NCBI RefSeq assembly: GCF_905475465.1
Contig: NC_062240.1
Coordinates: 9,997,001-10,061,000 of the forward strand
Direction: 5' to 3'
DNA length: 64,000 nucleotides
From: Pieris napi
Lineage: Eukaryota; Arthropoda; Insecta; Lepidoptera; Pieridae
Shown here: positions 30,656 to 43,600 of the stretch, in pieces
Layout of the letters: each line of letters starts with the position of its first letter
Numbering within the stretch: the stretch's first letter is position 1
Translations under genes and position numbers: made by a program
Notes under the pieces: model-generated
The model's database searches: none
Seen by the model: only the letters and a program-made list of their open reading frames with translations
Told to the model about the DNA's origin: nothing

Positions 30656-31289
30656 AACTTATTTGGTGACATGTGGGGAAAACCCGGAGCTTCGATTCCC
30701 GGTGAGATCTGACTGATTGACGAGTACTGAGGGCAACTTATGATTGGAAATAAAAGACAAAAGATTTCGCTGTATGCAAAACACCAAAAGACACGAAATA
30801 AGCACTTCTTTGTTTTAAGTACCATTTAATGTTATTACAGCTTATCGTTATAATATGTACAATTGTACAGTTGGTGTATTGAGGATTCTGTATTATTTAG
30901 CTGGTAGATTTTGCTCTTAAAATGTATAATAAATATATTCTACATGTTGTTAGTTATTAGGTCAAAGTAAAATATATGAATGAAAAGCGATTTTTAGTAA
31001 GACGATTTATTAATACAAAAGAGTTCAACGCGCCATTGTAACTTTGATAGTACTTAATATTTATATATACAGTCGGACACTAGACTGATTAACAACTGAT
31101 TCAAGGAAATTAAATTTGAAATATTTTTGTTTGCTTCCGCTTGATACGGTCCATTTAAATTTAAATTTAAATTATGTGGCTTAAGTGATCATTAACTCGT
31201 AATGTCGAGTATGTAAAAGTTGAATAATGTAATATTTTTACAAGTAACAAAAGACGGATTTCATTATACTTAAAAAAAAGATACCTAAA

Positions 31290-31365
31290 TAAAGGCAGGA
31301 GGCTCATCTGATGTTATACCACCGCTTACATTGCCAGAAGGCTCTCAAGTGCGACGCCGGCCTAC
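31290..31365 (-). pseudogene. non-LTR retrotransposon 3' fragment
   Basis: GGCAGGAGGCTCATCTGATG, then CCAGAAGGCTCTCAAGTGCG, matches the reverse of the 6040-6110 segment. About 75 bp survive. Confidence 0.5.
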
Positions 31366-32796
31366 TACGAATTATCACCACCAGATGGTTAAAAGCCGTA
31401 ATAGATACACTCAAACGAGTTCTTTTTAACCTAACCACTACGCACAATTTATATTGTGTAAAATTTTGTCAATAAAACACTATACAAAATACGTAACACG
31501 AGTAATATTACCCCACTTTAAGTTGTTGCATCCTCATCGTCCTCTACACATATACGCATAGAATTGTTACCCTTAATAACATTAAAACACAGTCTAGAAT
31601 TGAATGTGCGAAATTTCGCTACTATTGCAATATAGCGGGTATCGGCTAGATTTTAAATTAGATAGGCAATTATGGTCCGTACCCACTTGTGTTGGGAGTT
31701 ACAATCGTAGAACATGTTCTATACGATTTCGACCCCGACGATCACATGACTCCAAGTCACATGCTCCTCCGTTACGGATGCAACACTTTCTCCCGCCATT
31801 ATACATATACGTACATAAGAAAATGCTTTGTTTCTGTAATCATTTAATCACATAATTATGTATTATTACGAATTTTATTTTGTCTATATATCAACACAAA
31901 GTAATCGTTAGACGAATTTAAGTTATTGCTACTTTGTTTAATAACTTTAAGTTATATGCCGTGCTTGAACAGTCTTGAATGTTAAATACTGTTTTATACA
32001 TTCGGCCACTACGTATATACTAAACCTGTTTCTTACTTTAGTATCGACATTGTGTTATTAATATTTTATATTAAAATAGAATTAAGTGGTACATTTGTCA
32101 TCGGTTTTACAAGATTGTTAACTAAAACTTATCACCATGTAACTTTACCGTGACTTTTATGTTTATAGTAAATGATTTTGTTAGTGTGCCTCTTACTCCT
32201 GCAAAAATTACTGTATTAGTCATATATTTCTGGTCACGTAGGCTTTAGTTATTGATGTGTTTAGAACATTAAACTTTTAATATAGTTTATAGAACTGTCA
32301 TTTTATATTTAAACTTGATTTAACAGTGCTTAGGACGTGGTTTGGACTTGGAAGTATCAATTACAGTTTTGACAGTCGACTCTTTGTATTTTATAATAAA
32401 AAAGGTTGCTGTTTACCTAAAAACTGTACTATAGGATAAAAATACAGAATTTTCGTACGTCTTGTATACCATCTATGTTAACCCTATTTAAAAAGAGTCG
32501 AATAAGAGATTTTTTTATCGATTTGTATCAAGATTCCTATGAATATTTTACCTTAAACAACAAAATATCTTCTTAGTAACAGGAAGTCGTGGGATGTAAA
32601 AGAAGTGTAAAAATAATATCACTTTAAATCTACGGATGATTAATCATTTTCCTGGAAGAGATTCAACAAACACAACTTCACACTTTATGCTTGAGATTAT
32701 ACGATTGTCTCTTGGCGGCAAAATTGTCATCTAGATCCGGTTGGATGAACCCGGAATAATAAAGAGAAACAACCGATACTTTTTTAAAGTCTTTTG

Positions 32797-32945
32797 TCTA
32801 TATAAATAAAAATTAATTGCAAAATATGTTAATTATGCTAAGCGCAAAACTCGAAGACGGCTAGACCGATTCGAGTATTATTTTTATTTATTTCTTTGTA
32901 CTCGAGGAAGGTTTATTTTTTTATAAAGGAAAAAAAAATGAAATC
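32797..32945 (+). mobile_element. interspersed repeat 5' fragment, Helitron-like
   Basis: The segment TATATAAATAAAAATTAATT...GCAAAATATGTT, then a GACGGCTAGACCGATTCGAG block, recurs in diverged form at 34552-34640. It has no coding content. Confidence 0.4.
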
Positions 32946-33009
32946 GAATTTCGATTATCTATGTTATGAGTGAGTACTTCTTATCAATCGTATTCTTCAT
33001 TGCTAAAGG

Positions 33010-33125
33010 TTACGTCCCAACTTTGTTCGGTCTATAGCTTCCCCGCAGCTGTTATGTGGGATCGCACCAGCGGGTTGGTGATCTGCCCTGCGGGCTTCAG
33101 CCTTCCACCTTGTCGACGATAACCA
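33010..33125 (-). pseudogene. possible reverse-transcriptase C-terminal scrap
   Basis: One - strand frame reads GRSPTRWCDPT, then a stop. This resembles the GRP.TRW.D motif near the end of non-LTR polyproteins. It is short and broken, with no longer frame. Confidence 0.3.
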
Positions 33126-34551
33126 GCTTTTCCAAAGTAAGTTATAACACCTTTACAGCATGTTGATTAAGAACGAACTTTGAACGAACGAACAAGAATG
33201 CATTCCTGCCTTGCTCCATTCTTTTTTGTTTTGAATCCAACAATTTCGGTCACCACCACAAACCATCCAGTTCGCATCCTCCCACGAGTAGTAGGTCTGA
33301 AATGTATAAGTTGATAGGGCGATGAGGAAAGAAGGAACACTTTCTGCAATTTTGCTCTTTTCACTCATAAAAAGTGTGTTGAGGACGCAGAGGTCGATTA
33401 CTGGTTGGGAGGTTGGGCAAAATTTGTTGTAGACTTCGATCTGTAACACATCAAAAAGCCGTCATGCAGAAATCTTTTTGATTTCTATGAGGTAGCAAAA
33501 TAAATCGGTTCCCAAATTTGCTGCCTTAAAAATCAGCCACCCTAGGCTTCAGCATACTCAGCCTGCTGGTAAATCCGGCACTGAATATTACAGTGCGTAC
33601 TCAGATAATTACTTCTAAACGATATTCGATGATGTATTTATGAAGCATTTATACGTAAACCACAAAAGCTAATTTAGTATAATAATATACAGTATGTAAA
33701 GAGGGCAACTGATGGTGCGTGGTCACGATTTGTCTTCGCATCCTTGATCCAAACAATAGTCCCTTCTCTGTGGACCTTCAATCAATTGGCTATCAAATAT
33801 TTACATGATCTTCTTTGAAGTCATATTAGATTGTACATTTGTGTTAGGCAGCACTTAGAACATGCTTTTAAACACTAACTGTGCCCCAATTCAGATCATA
33901 ATTATGAGACTGGTATAGACCTTAAAACCCAATAAAATTTGACAAGCATAGACAACTGATCACCTCAATGAAAGAGACTAAGAAGTATGTCCATGTGCAT
34001 TTATTTATTGATTAGTACCACCACATCATATACCTATTATGCATTTTCTATAGTATAAGTTACAGTCTATCTATTCTAAAATACAAACAATAAAAAAAAC
34101 ACCGCTTGTTACAGTGTACTTGACGGCGCATCATTGAAAGAGATGTGCATTGGTACATTATATTCTTTTGTTTTAGTTCCGTATTCTATATGTCACCTGC
34201 ACTTAAAATTACGCGCTACGTGGTTATAAATTTTGTAATTGTCAAGTAGTACCTCCGCGAAACAATTATTGTATACGTTACTAGCACTGCTTATACTGTA
34301 TATTGTTAAATTTATATTCAAATAGTCTGCATAAATGGGTCAATTACAAAACGGTGGCGTACCAAGTCCCTTTCACCCACGTGACGATTTCTCGTGACTA
34401 AATCGTTCCTTTATTGATTATGACGATGTTGATTAACGTGAATTAGTTTGGCATTTCAATACTGTAAATTAAACAAGTCAGATCTTAAGCAGCTGATGCA
34501 ATGGATAAAACCCTATCTCACTATACTTATTCTAAAAAATGATCATTTTCA

Positions 34552-34846
34552 CAGCGTAAATATAAACTATATGAATAAAAATAAATCGCAAAATATGTTG
34601 CTAATCGCGAAATACACAGACGGCTGGATCAAATCGAGTATTTTTTCCTTGAACTTTGATAAAGGTTTTTATAGAGAAAAATATTTATTAAAATTGTTTT
34701 ATTTAGTACTTAGATTTTTATTCCGGAAAAGCGAACAGTTTCTATGGGTTAGCAGATCAAAACATTCCATATGTTGGTATGTAGCTACTAATAACGTAGG
34801 CTAAGTATAATATTAAATGAAACTAAGTTCGCAGGGGTGGCAAGTT
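34552..34846 (+). mobile_element. degenerate Helitron-like repeat
   Basis: The start shares the AAATCGCAAAATATGTTGCT / GACGGCTGGATCAAATCGAG block with 32797. The end, AACTAAGTTCGCAGGGGTGG, is like the 3' terminus at 27745-27770 but lacks a clean CTAG. The + frame open here is a by-product of low GC and is not a gene. Confidence 0.45.
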
Positions 34847-35031
34847 TAAAATATAAAAATGATTTCCTCAATTGTGATAATCAAGAGCATTGAACTCTTT
34901 TACATCTGCGAATAATATACATACATAGATTAAACAATTATTACAATAGGCTTAAGTGTGACAATGCTGACTTCATACATCACAAAATCACTTAACTTTA
35001 AAACGATAAATTAGACTCTAAACAACTGTAA

Positions 35032-37940
35032 CAAATTCAAATTCAAATTCAAAAATCATTTATTCACGTAGGTAACACAATGTACACTTGTGATTCGTCA
35101 TTAAAGATATAAATATTAATGCTTCTAATTTTACATTTACTGCCAGTTCTCAAATCAAGGGCGTAGAACGGAAGAGAAGAACTGGCAATAAACTCTCCGC
35201 CACTCTTTTTAATCGCCATGTTTTTTTTTTTTTTTTTTTTTACACAACGGTTGTAAGGAGCTGCTACCATTACACCATGTTCCACATGACATTTTAAGTA
35301 ATTAATAATAAGAACATAAATAAAAACAAAGACTTGTCCCCTATCAGCAGGAGGCATGGTGAAATAGGAGCACGCACTTACATTCTCGTGGGAACAACAC
35401 GCAAACACATAGTCGAAATAATTAACATCACCGCATACACGAATTCAAGTACGACCAGTCACCACAAGCAGCACCCTTTCACGAGTATGACGCATGGCCA
35501 GCCATCGGCCCCCTCGCCATATTTTAGGGAGAGAGACAACCCGACGCATGGACGCCGCCACAAGCAATGACATTTAAGCGAGCATGACGATCCTTGAAAT
35601 GTGGACTTGGCTACATAAGAAAATAATAATAATACTGAAATAATTGGATACCACATGGATCACGGTTTGTTCCCACTTTACATTAAAACAGTCGTGGATG
35701 TTGACGATCGCCCCAGAGTCTGGAAATGCAGCCGAGAGATTCAGTCGTGTTACCTATAATATATACTGGAGCAACTCATATCCAAGCACTAGGATCGTTT
35801 AAATATTCATTTATATTATAATAAGCCTTAGTAAGCAGTTTTACTTTAATGTACGATTTAAATTTATTTATTGACAACGCTTGTATCTCACTAGGGATTT
35901 TGTTGAAAAAACGTATACAATTGCCTTGGAAAGAATTACTCGTTTTATGCAGCCTTCTGGTTGGTGCGCTAATTTTGTCTTTATTACGAGTACTATAATT
36001 ATGGAAGCTACTATTCTTTTTAAAGATATCTATATTTTTCCGCACATATAAAATATTCTCATAAATGTATTGACTTGCCAGAGTCAAAATATGTAATTCC
36101 TTAAATTTGCTTCAGACCGACTCCCGTGGGGACAACCCACAGATCGCTCTTATAGCCCGCTTTTGCACTACAAATATCGATTTAATGTCAGCTGCATTAC
36201 CCCACAAAATAACACCATATGACATTATACTATGAAAATAGCTGAAATAAACAAGCTTTGCTGTGTTCTCATCCGTAAGATCGCGTATCTTTTTAACTGC
36301 GAACGCTGCGGAACTTAGCCTATTCGAAAGACCTTCTATGTGTCGGCCCCACTGGAGTTTACTATCTAAAGTAATTCCCAAGAACACCGCATTATCAACA
36401 AAGTCTATTTCCTCGTCTTTAATTATTATTTGAGAATGACTACTTTTTACATTTGTAGTTACAAATTTAACACATTTTGTCTTCTTTTCGTTTAACTTAA
36501 GATTATTTGTATTAAACCAGTGAACTACACTGGAGATGGCACTGTTTACGTTATCAAGTGATGGATTTTGTCGTTTCACTTTAAATAAAAGCGAAGTGTC
36601 ATCAGCAAACAGTACTATCTCGTGAAGCTCCTTTACAAGAAATGGCAGGTCATTTATATAGACAAGGAATAAGAAGGGACCAAGTATGGAGCCCTGCGGT
36701 ACTCCCATAGTAACAGAGGATCCCTGTGATATAGCTCCATTTACATTTACCTTTTGAATTCTATCGCTCAGGTATGATTCCACAAGATTTAGCGCCCTTT
36801 CGCCAATGCCATAGTGTTGAAGTTTCTTGATTAGGATTTCGTGATGGACACAGTCAAAGCCTTTGATAAGTCGCAAAAAACTCCAATGGCATCATGAGAA
36901 TTTTCCCAAGCATTTAAAATCTCGGAAATTAATTGAATGCCAGCATCTGCTGTGGAGCGACCTCTTGTAAAACCAAACTGCTGGCTATGCATAATTTTAT
37001 TATTATTAAAATGTGTCAATAATTGTTCAAGAATGATTTTTTCAAAGATTTTACTCAAAGCCGGCAGCACAGATATGGGTCTAAAATTTGTGGGGTCCGA
37101 AGTGCTGCCCGTTTTGAATAACGGTGTGATTTTACTTATCTTCATCTGGTCTGGAAAGACTCCACAATCTATACATTCATTAAATATTATAGCCAACTCT
37201 GAACTGATAGTATTGATTACTGATTGTAAAATGAAAACAGGTACACCCCAAAGATCTTTAGTTTTTTTTATTTTTAGCTGTTTAAATGTTTTTATAATGT
37301 CAATGCAGCTAATGCGGCTAAATACAAACTTATGATTGCATACAGGAACATTCTTTTTCAATAATAAAAGGGCGGCTGATGGTGAAGAATTTAAAACGCT
37401 GGTTGTATTTAAAGGAATGTTAGTAAAAAACTCTTCAAATGCAGAGGCTACTTCGAGGTCGGAACTAATTACTTTGCCGTTTATGTTCACTTTGAATTCA
37501 GTATCCTTTCTGGAGGTTCTTCCAGTCTCCTCGTTTATAATTTTCCAAGTAGCCTTTATCTTATCAGAGCTGTTGTTTATTCTAAGACTTAAGTGTTTCG
37601 CCTTAGCGATTCTACACTCTTGCCTAAAACTTTTTGAGAATATCCTAACATAAGTTTTAAATTCTTCACTGTCATTATACTGTTTTTCATCATACAACTC
37701 ATACAATTTTAGCCTTTTTTTGTGTAGCTCCGGAGTTGCCCAGTCACAAAAGGTAGGTTTCTCCGAGACCAAAAAAGTCTTTGGAGTGAACACATTTTTG
37801 AATTCACCAATAAATGAATCAAAGAATGTGCTATATAAATTATTAGGGCATTGGTTACTACGCAAAAATGGCATTTTAAATATCAAATTTTTCCTAAATC
37901 TATCTAACCGATCCTCTGTTATAGGAATTAAACAAATTTA
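35032..37940 (-). mobile_element. 5'-truncated non-LTR retrotransposon (CR1/Jockey-like)
   Basis: Reverse-strand element of about 2.9 kb. Coding runs from 37886 to 35776. It is followed by a 3' untranslated region with an internal 21-base A run (T run at 35221-35241 on +) and a tail of TTTGAA repeats ending at 35032. The conserved 3' end (GTTCTACGCCCTTGATTTGA, TGAATAAATGATTTTTGAAT) is typical of lepidopteran CR1-like elements. The endonuclease domain expected upstream is missing, as in ordinary 5' truncation during target-primed insertion. No target duplication could be fixed. Confidence 0.85.
35776..37886 (-). pseudogene. reverse transcriptase of the non-LTR element (broken)
   Basis: The region before the reverse transcriptase and its fingers/palm domain are intact in protein terms: NFRPISVLPALSKIFEKII, QFGFTRGRSTADA, GVPQGSILGP, then the catalytic FADD motif near 36600. 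There are two breaks. A frameshift lies between 36831 and 36876, where one frame ends after FCDLSKA and the next resumes at FDCVHHEI. An in-frame TGA at 36114-36112 follows SPRESV, and the same frame stays open to 35776 (about 110 more residues). The scarcity of lesions suggests a fairly recent insertion. Confidence 0.85.
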
Positions 37941-38350
37941 ATTAAAATTTAATTAAAAAAAAATTAAATTAAACAAGTAACAGGTAAGAGCGATACTCCT
38001 GTTATTAGTTACTCACATTTCAGGCAGAGATCACTTTTATTTTTTGTGTCATAGCATATTTAAAATGGTTGTCGCATAAACAGTATTATAATTGTAGTAT
38101 GAATCTCTATTATCTTTACAAGCCGTAGTCTATAACACTGATAACGTGACTATAGGTGAAAAAAAATCAAGATGAGTACTCGTTTTAAATTATTTTCCCC
38201 TATACTTTTTTTATATCCGATGAACCTAGTAGCCTTGCTTCAAGCCAAAATCTCTGATATTCAGAAACTGGCTTAGCATTATCCATTAAAATGGTTCTTA
38301 CAAAGCTGTGTTTGAACGGTCCGGGGTCGCTTTCGCATTCCACCGGGGCA

Positions 38351-38517
38351 GCCCTGCGATTCTGTAACTCACTTTTCGAACTCACACGGCGGTTTTCGCA
38401 TCGGCGGTCGCTCTGAAATCAGTCGTGAAGCAGTCATTTTATGATTTGGCATTCTGATAAACAATAAACTACAAGTTCCCACCTTTTCATGGTTTCTAGG
38501 TTTGTGAATCGCAGGGC
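38351..38517. mobile_element. MITE family GCCYTGCG, copy b
   Basis: Left end GCCCTGCGATTCTGTAACTC, right end GAATCGCAGGGC. The middle has CGGCGGTCGCTCTGAAATCA and TTTGGCATTCTGATAAACAA as in copies c and d. The inner part of the right repeat has been replaced by GGTTTCTAGGTTTGT. Confidence 0.7.
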
Positions 38518-39216
38518 AGATACACAAACCTAGATTTTTTATATTGAGTTTCCTATTTTTAAGTATAGTTACTACGCGAATTCCATATTTAGTAAAAGCG
38601 GCAATAAATAACAAAAGACGAAAACTCCTTTGTAAGGTAAGAAAGCTTGACTAATTCCCACATCTCTGTATAGTGTAAAAGTGAAATTTTAGCCAATATT
38701 TACTTAATACTAAGAATGCCTATCGTAAAAGTTGTGACATAACATTTAATTGTTTACTTATAGTTTTATATTGGACATAAAACCTTTTTACTTTCATACG
38801 TTTAATATTTAAGACACATAACTTCAATACAATTTATAGAACAGAGAACAAACGGGTTTATCATCTGATGTCATGTGATTATGGAGTCTCCTAAAATCAC
38901 AATTAATGCATATCATCAGCCATTGGATATATAAACTCTACCGTTTTTTTTTTGGAGATACATTATCAAGCAAAATGGTAGCTACCACCGTCATACTTTC
39001 TGTAATAAGCCCTGAAACAATCTGTACCATAAGTGTGAATCGAAAAATACATTATATTTATATGTATTTATATACTCACGCCTTTTTCCGAAAGGATAGG
39101 CATTTAATCAAGAGGTCAACGTCGGAATATGGCCGTGGCATTTTATATTTTTTAAATGTTTTTTATTTATTTATACATTACAGCCGAAGACCACGGATCT
39201 ACACTTGGTACGGTCC

Positions 39217-39340
39217 TGCCATACTTTTCTCACTTCACCCACTTTCGTGACATTGACCATGCATGCTCATCGGTTATGGGTATTTTGTCCTATACCTAGG
39301 TCACGTACGTAGAAGGGACAGGACAAAACCCGTGGATTCG
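39217..39340. other. possible retroelement scrap in gene-poor DNA
   Basis: CTTTTCTCACTTCACCCACT...ATTGACCATGCATGCTCATC is weakly similar to 45938-45995 (CTCTCTCACTTCCTCCACTC...CACTTTCGTCGGTT). Both may be ends of one dispersed retroelement family. There is no coding evidence. Confidence 0.25.
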
Positions 39341-40380
39341 GTTAGGTAAGTATGTCACGAATCCGACCACACCATCAAAAAAATAATCAGAAAAATATCC
39401 TTTATATTCTTAAAAGCTCTATAAGTATCTCATTTGATTAATTCACTAATTTCTTTTCAATACGGAAGGACTAATTATTAATAAGGAAATAAATAGTTAC
39501 AATTAAATCGTATACAGAAGTTCCCTTGTACCCGAAAGTCGACGACATCAAATCCGATCCATCATTTTAGCCGTGAAAGACGCTACTTTCACGATAATAG
39601 TCTGCTATATTCATTTAATTCCATATTACATAATGCTTAACATAATATGATGTCATCGGAGTTCCGACAGGTTTTCGTTGTTCTTCCACTTTCACTCGCT
39701 CATGTCATCTCGACTTGCTTTTTACGTAAATTCATTTATAAATAAATAATCTAACCTAATAAATACTAAAGCCTAGTAAGTGAAATTGGGTCAAATAAGA
39801 TATGTACTGATATTGGTGAGAAATGTAAAATGTACTGCGTATTAATATATAATTTTTTTATTATTTAAACTTAATAATAGCCTGTGCTATATTACAGTTT
39901 AATATAAGAACGATAAGCTAGAGTAATTTTGACAGATTTATAAATTTAAAATAAAAGTAATACAGTATAATGTGAATACTGTTATTTTCTTCGCATGAAA
40001 GTTAATACTTGATTATCATAAATAGACTTTACGATAATTTTTGTGTTGAAAAGCAGTACATAACCTTAGTTATTAATACAAATAATTAGATTACTTGAGA
40101 TAATAAAGTTAATTTTTTTTCTTTATATGCGTAATTTTACAAGATTCTAAACACCGTTTTTATTTTCGACTTATTAATAAAATCGTAATTTGATTGTAAT
40201 GATTGAAAAAGTATTAGGTATTTCAAACATGATTTACAAGTTCATTGCCTAACAATACGAAACTAGCCGTTGTTTTATAATATATTTAAGCGATACCTTG
40301 GCACCTAAAACCACAATCAGCTAATTATATGATTCTACACCAACTTACTGATAATGCCTATATATTTCCGTCCTTCATAC

Positions 40381-40695
40381 GGCCCCTCGCTCAGTTTGCA
40401 TCTAAATAAAAACAAAACAAGTGGGACTCGCTAAACAGTGCCCGTTCAGCATGTCAGTAGAACAACTCTAAATTGAATTTGTCACTGAATACGCAATAGG
40501 GAAGCGTCATCGTTCAACGTAACCAAGTTTGATAACTTAACTTTCTCTCGGCTCAGAGCCCGTCGAAGGAGGCATCCAGCTTCATTCCGCGATTGCCAGC
40601 GAACCAAGTTGTTCGTGGCCGCCGCGCCCGCGTCTACACACGTTGTTCAAGTGATCCATGGTTTTTTAAGTGACATTAGTGATTAAAGCGGCAAA
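40381..40695 (+). promoter_or_regulatory. inferred promoter and 5' UTR of the haem peroxidase gene
   Basis: An arthropod initiator-like TCAGTT lies at 40391. GC content rises between 40555 and 40660, ahead of the start context CAAAATGG. No TATA box is evident. The transcription start is not fixed by the sequence. Confidence 0.35.
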
Positions 40696-43600
40696 ATGGG
40701 AACGTTTGTCATGTAAGTGTTTTGTGTTTAAGGAAATAATGCGAAATTTTAGTTTAAGTTTGTCAAATTTGCATAAAGCACTAGACGAAATATTTGTTAA
40801 TGACATACAATGTGGTTGAAAGCGATCGACCTCGGTTCAACCTTCGGAGCAAAAAGCTATTTTATTTTACGTAATGTAAAAAGGTGCAAAATAAAAGGTT
40901 TAATTTAAAAAATAAAAGTACATTGAAATTCGCGAAATTCTAGTCTGACCTACTTTTTCAATATTTAATTTGGAATTAGTAATATAATTGCTATATTCTT
41001 CAAATAATAAATATAATATCTTTCGAGCATTAATCTTGATTTATTAAAACATTCATTTTATAAATACATATATATATAATCTTCGCAAAAAGCATGTAAA
41101 ATTGACATTTAAAATCTACAATTTTTTTCATGTCGCTTCAAAAATACACATTAATTGAGTAACGTAAAAACCAAAATTATCTTATATTTAAGGTTCCTTC
41201 TTGGTTAATAAATCTATATGCCTATATAAAAACTTATTTCTAGAAAACTCTTTACACATTGTTTTTTTTATAAATTCATGTTCCAACGTCCCATCATCTT
41301 TTGTAAGAATCTTTACAAACGTTAAATAAAGAACAATAATATTATATGATGGATGTCGTGTGAGTTTAAATATCGAAGGTTCAAAACGATGTATGTACAG
41401 AGCTTGTGAAAAAGTATATTTGACATTCATCATTGTGTCCATAGAGCATCGTTTCACAACCATTTTTATCGCGTCCCACGAATAAGACCAAAAGTTAAGT
41501 AAAACAGTTTCAAAATTATAATTTATTTTATAACAATACACTATAATTATTCATAACTTTAATAAGCGAATCTTTTGTACCTATATGTAGTCTATATTTA
41601 TTATTTTTCAACAGACTGCGACCCCCTTTTAAAACAAACTCGACCCCTCGCTTGAGAAACGATGCCATAGGGCATAGAGTATAGAACTCATGCATTACAC
41701 CCATATACTAAAGTCTTATAAAAGATCTAATAATAATCAGAAACCAAACACAATAATTAAAAAAAACATAATTTATGTGTGTCATGGCCTGGCCGTGAAA
41801 TAATTTGTATAAACAAAAGTGAATTAAATATATTTTCTAAAGTGAATTTAATATCGTTTCTTTTGTATCCAAATTTTTAATTTTCGAAACTGCCAGTCAT
41901 TCTTGAAAAGTCTATAGAAACTTATTCATTCAAAGAGTTTTCATTCAGGTTTCGTTTATGGTTCGACCTTCATCTGTTTAATACAAATAATTTCATATGT
42001 CAGTTGTTTGTAACATTCCTAACATTAATTCGCGATATATATTATGTTGTCTTATTATATAACTGTATATGTAAATATAAGAAGCTTTACCGGCATATAG
42101 GCAGTAATTTAATTGATTGATTGAAATAATTGTACAAAAAATGTTAACATTGCGCGTAACAAACACGCTTAACTAATTATCATACCAATACTTGACATAA
42201 AGTTTTCTAAAACGTTAGTGAATAATGCTTTGTCTAAGTCACGGTAGCTATACGTTAAATGTTTAAAAATAGTTGACAATCGCTACAATTGAAAAAATCA
42301 AAAATGGAACAGACAGCATTTAATTCTATTGTCTTTGGCCACAGCCTAGGAACTTCTCTCTATTCTCACTGCTCGTATTCCTTTTAGTCCTAACTGTATA
42401 TCCTTCCTTCCATCTTCTCGTTAATGATTATATGGTTACGTAGATTCTAAAAAAAAGTATTTTTATTTGGTTTAGATTTAATATTTTACTTAGTTTATTC
42501 GTAATAGATACTTTTTTTAACAAATGTTGTTGATAATAATAATTTTTGTTTGGCTCGATTCGATATTTGCCTTTAACTTTATTTTTATTTACGCCCTCAA
42601 TAATATTTTATTTCGTGTGTGGTTTGTGCGTGTTGTGAAATATTTGTGATGTTCTGAAAATCTATGTCTTATTATCAGTCTAACCCATCCCGTTGTTCCT
42701 GTATCGGTCCCCTTATCCTACTGACAACAGCTGTGTGCCTTTTCTCATCTAATTGAGTTGAATCAATTATGTATGGAAACACATAGGCCTTAAATTCAAT
42801 GTGAAACAAATATGTGTAAAGAAAAAAAAGGGTTTTTTCAAAAAAGATGAAATTGTTAATTTTTAATAAATAAATTTAAAACGATATAGGCCGATATGTT
42901 TTGGTTATTTTCGGAAGAGGTGTTCAATATCCGGTATATACGTATATATATAGTTAGAACATAAAAGTGTATTATAAAGGTTGGTTACAATTCTCGTTAC
43001 ATCGGATGTAATATGAGAATCAAGATGTTGCTGTATTACCAGGAAATAAATGGAATTATAATTTTCTTGAACAGGTTATGTAGTGTGATTTAAAGCCCAA
43101 CAATTAATTCAACAAGTTATCTTCATTTAATAATGTGCTCCATACCTATCGAATAAATGCAACCTCTTTGCTTCATCTGTATTTATGTTGACTATATTAT
43201 TAATCTTGGTGTAACAAAAATCACTTTTACTTGTGTTTAGTTGGGGTAAAAATGTCAAAACGCGGGTTTTGGATCTTCATGTGACTGGGGTCACCTTGAA
43301 CTAACTCGATTTGTTAATAATTTAATTTCTAGTAAGTAATTTAGTTATTAGTTTAAAAGAAAACTCACTTTTTATAAAGACCAACGTTTTTTATTAATTA
43401 ATTTATTATTAATTATTAATTGTTGTTTTTTATTATTAATTGTAATTAACCTACATATTAATAATAAAAAAATGATAAAAAGAAAATTTAAACAAATTTA
43501 AAAAGTTTGGTCCCGGTGGACTTTTATTGCTGGCAGGATTTCTTTGCTGCATTGCGATACTTATTCGTTGAGCGAGGAAATCTGCACTTGAACCCCACGA

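Noticed and set aside
30650..30720. TTATTTGGTGACATGTGGGG, like an LTR end plus primer-binding site of Pao-type elements
   Set aside because: No matching second LTR and no gag or pol sequence nearby. The resemblance is too short.
33500..33585. Possible hAT terminus (reverse of CAGTGCCGG)
   Set aside because: One end only. No partner end or target duplication could be found, and the adjoining open frames show no transposase features.
35064..35570. Open frames on both strands in the 3' part of the non-LTR element
   Set aside because: They lie in the untranslated 3' end of the retrotransposon and include the poly(A)/poly(T) run. No known protein features.
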